A model generated the notes under the pieces. That model was not told the DNA's origin. It did not search any database and saw only the letters and a list, made by a program, of their open reading frames with translations. Source: Rhynchopus sp. YZ270_cl-10 (taxonomy: Eukaryota > Euglenozoa > Diplonemea > Diplonemida > Diplonemidae). From it: a DNA stretch of 64,000 nt. Below are positions 58,864 to 64,000 of the stretch, in pieces (the stretch's first letter is position 1; each line of letters opens with the position of its first letter). The position numbers were made by a program, and so were the translations under genes. The DNA lies in assembly GCA_964035575.1 (NCBI GenBank), contig OZ037848.1, forward strand, positions 1,488,001-1,552,000, read 5' to 3'.

Positions 58864-61800
58864 AGTACATAAACGAAACAGAATTTTTTTGAAACAAACA
58901 AACTGCTTTTTTTGGTGTGACTTAGCTTCATTTGGTGTGATACATTAAAAAAAATTTTTTTTTATAGAAAAAAAGACGTCAGACCAGAGTTCCGAGTTAT
59001 CCCCCATATCTGGATTTTTCGGAGTCGTGAGATGTGCTGTCTTAGTACCCCATCCCTTCAGAAGTCATTGAGAATACAGAATACCCTCTTTGGGTTGTCA
59101 ATGGCAATTTATTATAAAAAGCGGCAACAAGGTGCCCTGCGCCTGGTCTGTGTCAGGTCAAAACCAAACAAAAAACAAAACAAAGCAAAAAAACAGCCTG
59201 GTATAGATCTCAAAGTTTTAAAAAAGCTTCAGTAGTACAAAATAGGCTTCGACCAACATTGAGTACAGTCCCCTGAGTGCCCCACCAGGTGGGTTTCTAG
59301 CTTTCGTTTCCTAATCGAGCCAGAAACGCACACAAGATGGGCACTTTATGCGATAGTTGATACAATAAAAGGGTATTTTCCCCATTGCCGAAACGGCCCA
59401 CAAGGCAACGTAGTGTTATTTTCTTTTTGTTTTTGTTGCGCTAGATTGGCTGTCGTGCAATGTCCATGAGTTCGTCGTCCTGAGTAATTCCTGGTTCCGT
59501 ACTGTGATGAAACTTTAGAAGGTTTTTTGCCAAGCGATGCTCACGATCATCTGACCAAACTTTTCTTTGGTGTCTACATCTGTCAACCCAGGTGTTCACA
59601 CTGCCAACTTCCTTCCTTTTCTATTGTGCTTTCATCCGGGGCTGGCATCGTGGGTCAGTCGGGAGGTGCCTGTGGCAATAGCTTCAATTTCTATTTCCTT
59701 TTAGTGAACTTTTTCTGTTTTTGATACACTCCTATAGATGGGGGAGGGGGCAGTATGCTTGTTTTGCGCTGTCTCTCTTTGCCCTGTCTTATTTACATCC
59801 ATTCTGCTCTTAGAATTAGAAGGTAATCGATAGCCCCCATGTCCACGTGGTTGGATGGGTTTGTGTCCTCAGGAATGCAACAACATACAGTGTTTTAGAT
59901 GCATTTTCTGATGGTTAAAAAACACAATACCGAACACTGTTTCCACAAAAAAAAAAAGCCCCTGTCTTCACTTTTCCTGTGGATTGTGAAGCAAATGGGT
60001 ATGGTAGCACCTTTCTTTTTCCACAGTCAAATTAAAATTTCCATCCCAGTAAAGATGACACGCTAACTAAAAGTGAAAAAAAAAAAAAGAACCCGTTTCT
60101 TTTTTCATCCTTTTCAAAAGTTTTTATCCACCCTTTGTTTACATCTCCCGCTCTTCCGTTCAAGTGTCCTCTTTCTCTCTCTTCTCTCTCTCTCTCTCTT
60201 TGGACAAACGAAATGAAAAAAAAGGTGACGACTGTCTTTTTGGCAGCTAATCCTACAAAAGAAAAAAATAAAGAAAAAAAGAGTCTTTTCTCTTTGATAT
60301 TTGTTTGCCTTCAAAAAAAAGCATCTTCAACGGTTCGACCCTCGGCGGTGTCGCGCTTACCAAAAAAAAGAAAGTGGAGATTGCACAACTGTGGCAACAC
60401 TACCGAGGCAACTACACTACTCCAACAATTTATCAAAATAAGAATAATCTGTGTGTTGCGAAGCAGTTTTTGTGGATATTCCCCAAGAAGCATAGGAGCA
60501 CTACACAGTGTGTGTGTTTTTTTTTGAACAACGTCTGCACGGAAGCAAACGCAACAGATTATCCTAACCAAAGGACATCCCAAAAACCCTTTTTTTTTTT
60601 CTTCTCAAGGTTGACGCAGCGAGAGGTTCACCGTTATCACCTGTTATGTTTTGTTTTAATGCACATGACCACACACACACACAAAAACGTCGCTTTTTTG
60701 TTCTATGGGAGATGTGTGTTGTTGTTGTTGTTGTTGTGCCCACAGCGTGGTCATTCCTCATCTTCTGTACAGTTTCCGTTTATTTTATTTTATTTTCATC
60801 TTCTATTTTTCCAACGTGTTCCTGCACGATAACGATAGCGGCAAAAGATGTGGTGTTGCACTGTGTTGGTTCTGTATAGAGTATTCAGAATGCACAAAAA
60901 TGCAAACCCCTCTTACTTTTCCGTCCCCACACACACCCCTCACATCCCCCATCAGCGAATTCCGTCCACACCACAGACGGATGCGATGTCCAGAAGTGTT
61001 TTCCCCTTTCTCTTCCTTATCTTCCCCAAAGTCAGAACTTCCTCTCCCCCCACCCTTTTTTCCTTCTTTTTCTTTGTAGCGTAGCGCCTTTCATGTGAGG
61101 GTGTTTTTTGCGTTTGGTAGGTTTGCAAGTCACTCACAATATGTTTCCACAGTAGGCCATGGTGCCTTTGCAAAAGCCTTGTAGAATACAACGGGTTTTT
61201 GGTTTGGTTTGTTTTTGACAAAGAATTGCTGCAATTTCACATTGAAGGAAACAATATTGCGTTTTACGTGGGTAGCGTATCAACTAAACAAGAGATGAAA
61301 AAACGAAGGATTTTTTTTACTTTGAGATCTGGTTCCAGGTTGTTCTTTTTATTGACGTACATGAGAGCCATTTTTCATCTTTCAAGGTTCCTTGTATGCG
61401 TTTGTTCTTATGTTTTTTTTTTTTAATTTTTGGGGTGTTTTTTTTGTCACTACCACAAAGGCAAAAAAAAAGGTGTGATTGTTTTTTGTTTCAATGACAG
61501 CGGGGAAGGCTTGCAGGCATGCTTTTGCTCTGTCTTTTGAAATGGCAAAACGCCACACTTGGAGTAACTAATAAAAAAAAATGACTCAGAAAAAAGAAAC
61601 AAAATAAAATGCAAAAGGCTGGTAACCCCGTTGGGACGACTGTTTCAGTGATGGAATGGTGTTGCAAAATAAGAAGATTGAAAATAAAATCACCTTTTTT
61701 GAGCAAATAAAGTACCAGGGCACAAAAAATAAATAAAAAATCCAATAACTGAATCCTGATGCAGGGGGAGGAAGGAAGAAAGAAGGTCTTTTGAATCAAT

Positions 61801-63020
61801 CAAGACTCTTTTCTTTGACACTGACTCTGACATTTTTTTATTTGTGACTTCATCCAGCTGGTATCGTACGTGAGTTAGCGGGAGGTGCGGGAGGTAATAA
61901 CTTCACTTTTTATTTTTATTCCTACGAAGCTTGCTTTAAAGGAGAAATAGTATTACCGTGTACGGTCGCCAAATCATCCCTCAAACAGGAGGATTGTGCA
62001 ATCAACGAAAAACAACTTTACTTACCTACCCGATCCTACTATTTTACGATAAGCTTTAGGTAATAGAACAGAGACTTTCAAATTTTGTCTTTTATTTCCA
62101 AACCCGCCGATATCCGAGATATTAGCACTACTGCCCACCTCAATTTTACTTTTTTCAGTGTCAAGACTTTCTTGAAGAGTGTCACAAAAGCCCCCCTTTT
62201 TAAAAGATAACGAGAGTGATAAAAAAAATGTGCACGAGACACATTCATCTTTCAACGTTTTTCCTCCCCTCATTGTGCTCTGCGTTTACCGGTGTCCGGT
62301 GTGGCGTTTGCACTTCCAACTCCTCTCTCCCCTTTTTTTTTTTGCTAAAAAAAAAATTCACCATTCGATTTTATTTAATTGGATGGGTGGGATACAATGG
62401 AGAGAGAGAGTGTAGTTATACGCAGTGGTTGGGTGTGCGGGTGTGGTGTGGGATGAGGGGAAAAAAAAAAAATAAACAGATTACATCACCTCAGACACCA
62501 TGCCACCAGCTCTCTCTCTCTCTCTCTCTCTCTCTGCCCACATAGACTTACCCACCACAGAGTGTCTAATAGGTGACCCGACACCATTCTTGCCAACACC
62601 ATCTTTAAAAAAAAAAGAGTATGGGAAATTGTAACAGGGCAATTACCCCAGAATAACCTTCTTTTTTTTTTTGTTACTTTCCGGTGAGTCTTTCCGTCTT
62701 TTACTTCATCTTTTCTGGGTGACCGTTTTTTTTTGGTCCCCCCTTTGATTGCTCGGCTCTGGATGCAATTGAAAAAAAAAAAAAAAAAGTAATCCTCCAC
62801 TCCATCTTACCTTGGTACAAAACCCCCCACAGAAGAAGAATTAAACAAAATATACATATTGTATGGCGTACCGAGCGGTTGTGAACCCGCCTCTGTACTC
62901 TTTACGGTACAGATCAGTTTCTCTTATGGACCATTCCCCTTAGAAGCAATGTAAAAAAACCACACCACCAGGAAGAACGTAAATAACACACACACTAGGC
63001 CTTTTCAAAAAAGCCGTACA
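58864..63020. other. Intergenic stretch without a recognised gene
   Basis: It contains family B copies at 59625-59690 and 61843-61910, a CT microsatellite at 62510-62535, further C/T runs near 60170-60200 and many A/T homopolymers. Several open frames are present, but none resembles a protein I can support. Confidence 0.6.
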
Positions 63021-63697
63021 ATGCAGACCGCTGTTGTGCTCTCTGTGACCGCCTTCCTGACAGGCATTGCAATCATGATGAACATCTTCGCCTGCACCAT
63101 TGCGGACAACAAGAACCTGTACCCCCTCCTTGTCCTCTTCCTCCAGCTGCTTGCGCCTGTCCCGTTGGTCCTATTCGGCTTCGGTGGGGACGTAGAGAAC
63201 ATGGACGGTGACGTTAAGATGCCCATCGCCATGGGGTGGTTTGTCACCGGAATGTATGTTGGTTTTTTTTTTGTACAACGTGTGAGGAAGTAATGTAAAC
63301 CGGAAAGGAATCTTTCAGATCAAATGATTGGCCCCTCGCCCCATGGTGTGGCTGAAGGGGGTATTTTTGTGCTATTTTCTGCTATTCTGGGCATCTGGAT
63401 TTTTTTGGTGCGGCTGAACGGAGGTGCTATTTTCTGCTATTTTGGGGTCGTCGGCCACACAACACAACACAACAAAAGGGCCATATTCTGCGCAAGAATT
63501 ACCCTCACTAGGCATCCACCAACACAACACAACACAGGTTCTTCTCAATGGCGCTTCTCATCCCGATCATCATGGCACACGAAGGCACCCTCTCAGGCAT
63601 GCAGCTTGGCCTTGTGCTTGGCTCCGAAGGTCTGACCTACCTGGTGTTTGGCTCCTACATGAAGTTCTCTTCAAAGGATGAGTACAGCGGGTTCTGA
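63021..63697 (+). CDS. VPS55: VPS55/LEPROT family endosomal membrane protein
   Basis: Small four-span membrane protein of late endosomes that, with VPS68 in yeast, acts in endosome-to-vacuole traffic; the animal relatives are LEPROT and LEPROTL1. Exons 63021..63253 and 63538..63697; the 284 bp intron has a GTATGT donor and CAG acceptor and splits a Met codon after two bases. 130 residues, close to the usual 130-140. Hydrophobic segments lie at about 5-25, 34-54, 68-92 and 97-117. Typical features are NKNLYPLLVLFLQLLAPVP in the second span, and the GLVLGSEGLTYLVFGSYM end followed by a short polar tail (cf. family endings with a phenylalanine-rich last span). The intron holds two runs of the AACAC motif and a short direct repeat with TTTTCTGCTATT. 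Confidence 0.88.
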
Positions 63698-64000
63698 GCA
63701 CTTGACAAAGTAGGGGGGAAACGGGGTTTGGGGTTCAAAAGTTTTTTTTTTTTCGCAAGATCTTGTCTTTGCGTCCATTGGTGCATATTATGTCCGCCCG
63801 AGTAAACGGATACGTGGGATCGTTGATTCTGCTCAATACCCCCCTTCCCCATTCCCTCCCAACACCGAAATGTGCACGGGATGTTTATCATATGTTCTTC
63901 CATGACAGCGTTGTGTCAATAGATTTGATACAGACACCCCATGCCTTAGTAGCTATTCAAGGTGGCTAAACAAACGAGAGGCGTAGGTTCACCTTTTCCC
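63698..64000. other. Sequence after VPS55
   Basis: Non-coding as far as seen; it ends in a family C repeat (63959-63997) that reaches almost to the window edge. Confidence 0.6.

Noticed and set aside
60305-60832. 175-codon plus-strand frame
   Set aside because: A short stretch (KKVEIAQLWQHYRGNY) looks protein-like, but the frame passes through poly-T and CA repeats and has no upstream or downstream support.

Overview
This is nuclear DNA from a unicellular eukaryote (a protist). Its genes are split by short spliceosomal introns with GTATG-type donors and CAG acceptors, and it encodes a polo-like kinase, a VPS55 family membrane protein and a SURP/zinc-knuckle RNA-binding protein. The gaps between genes are full of A/T homopolymers, pyrimidine tracts and small DNA-transposon derivatives. 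I cannot assign a lineage. No rRNA, tRNA or CRISPR array was recognised.

Layout. 1-2966: 3' part of a splicing-factor-like gene that runs off the left edge. 2967-6704: intergenic DNA with a three-level nest of DNA transposons. 6705-10000: a polo-like kinase gene, followed 97 bp later by a small proline-rich ORF. 10001-15452: a three-copy 260 bp tandem repeat and a 1.6 kb piggyBac-type non-autonomous element. 15453-17057: an ankyrin-repeat gene. 17754-18045: a small terminal-inverted-repeat element. 18357-20945: a coiled-coil protein gene and a four-span membrane protein gene. 21089-27453: two head-to-tail units of an unclassified decayed element. 28297-32484: a broken minus-strand gene, a four-exon coiled-coil gene, another broken minus-strand gene and a small membrane protein ORF. 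32485-36286: palindromic miniature elements and otherwise featureless DNA. 36287-56521: one intronless 20.2 kb ORF. 56522-63020: repeats and a hAT-type miniature element. 63021-63697: a two-exon VPS55 gene.

The dominant feature is the 6744-residue ORF. It has a signal peptide, about 215 nearly identical 90 bp (30-residue, four-cysteine) modules, seven diverged modules with the same cysteine/tryptophan plan, one transmembrane helix and a 35-residue tail. It looks like a giant type I cell-surface protein. Its array is being homogenised: the same few silent variants are shuffled along it, and a block of about 3.5 kb is duplicated within it.

The second theme is transposon debris. At least five elements have recognisable termini and target duplications (TA, TTAA, 5 bp and 8 bp types), some nested in others. 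There are also several short dispersed repeat families whose copies, as far as I found, all lie in the same orientation. The genes do not form an obvious pathway; they look like ordinary, individually transcribed eukaryotic genes.
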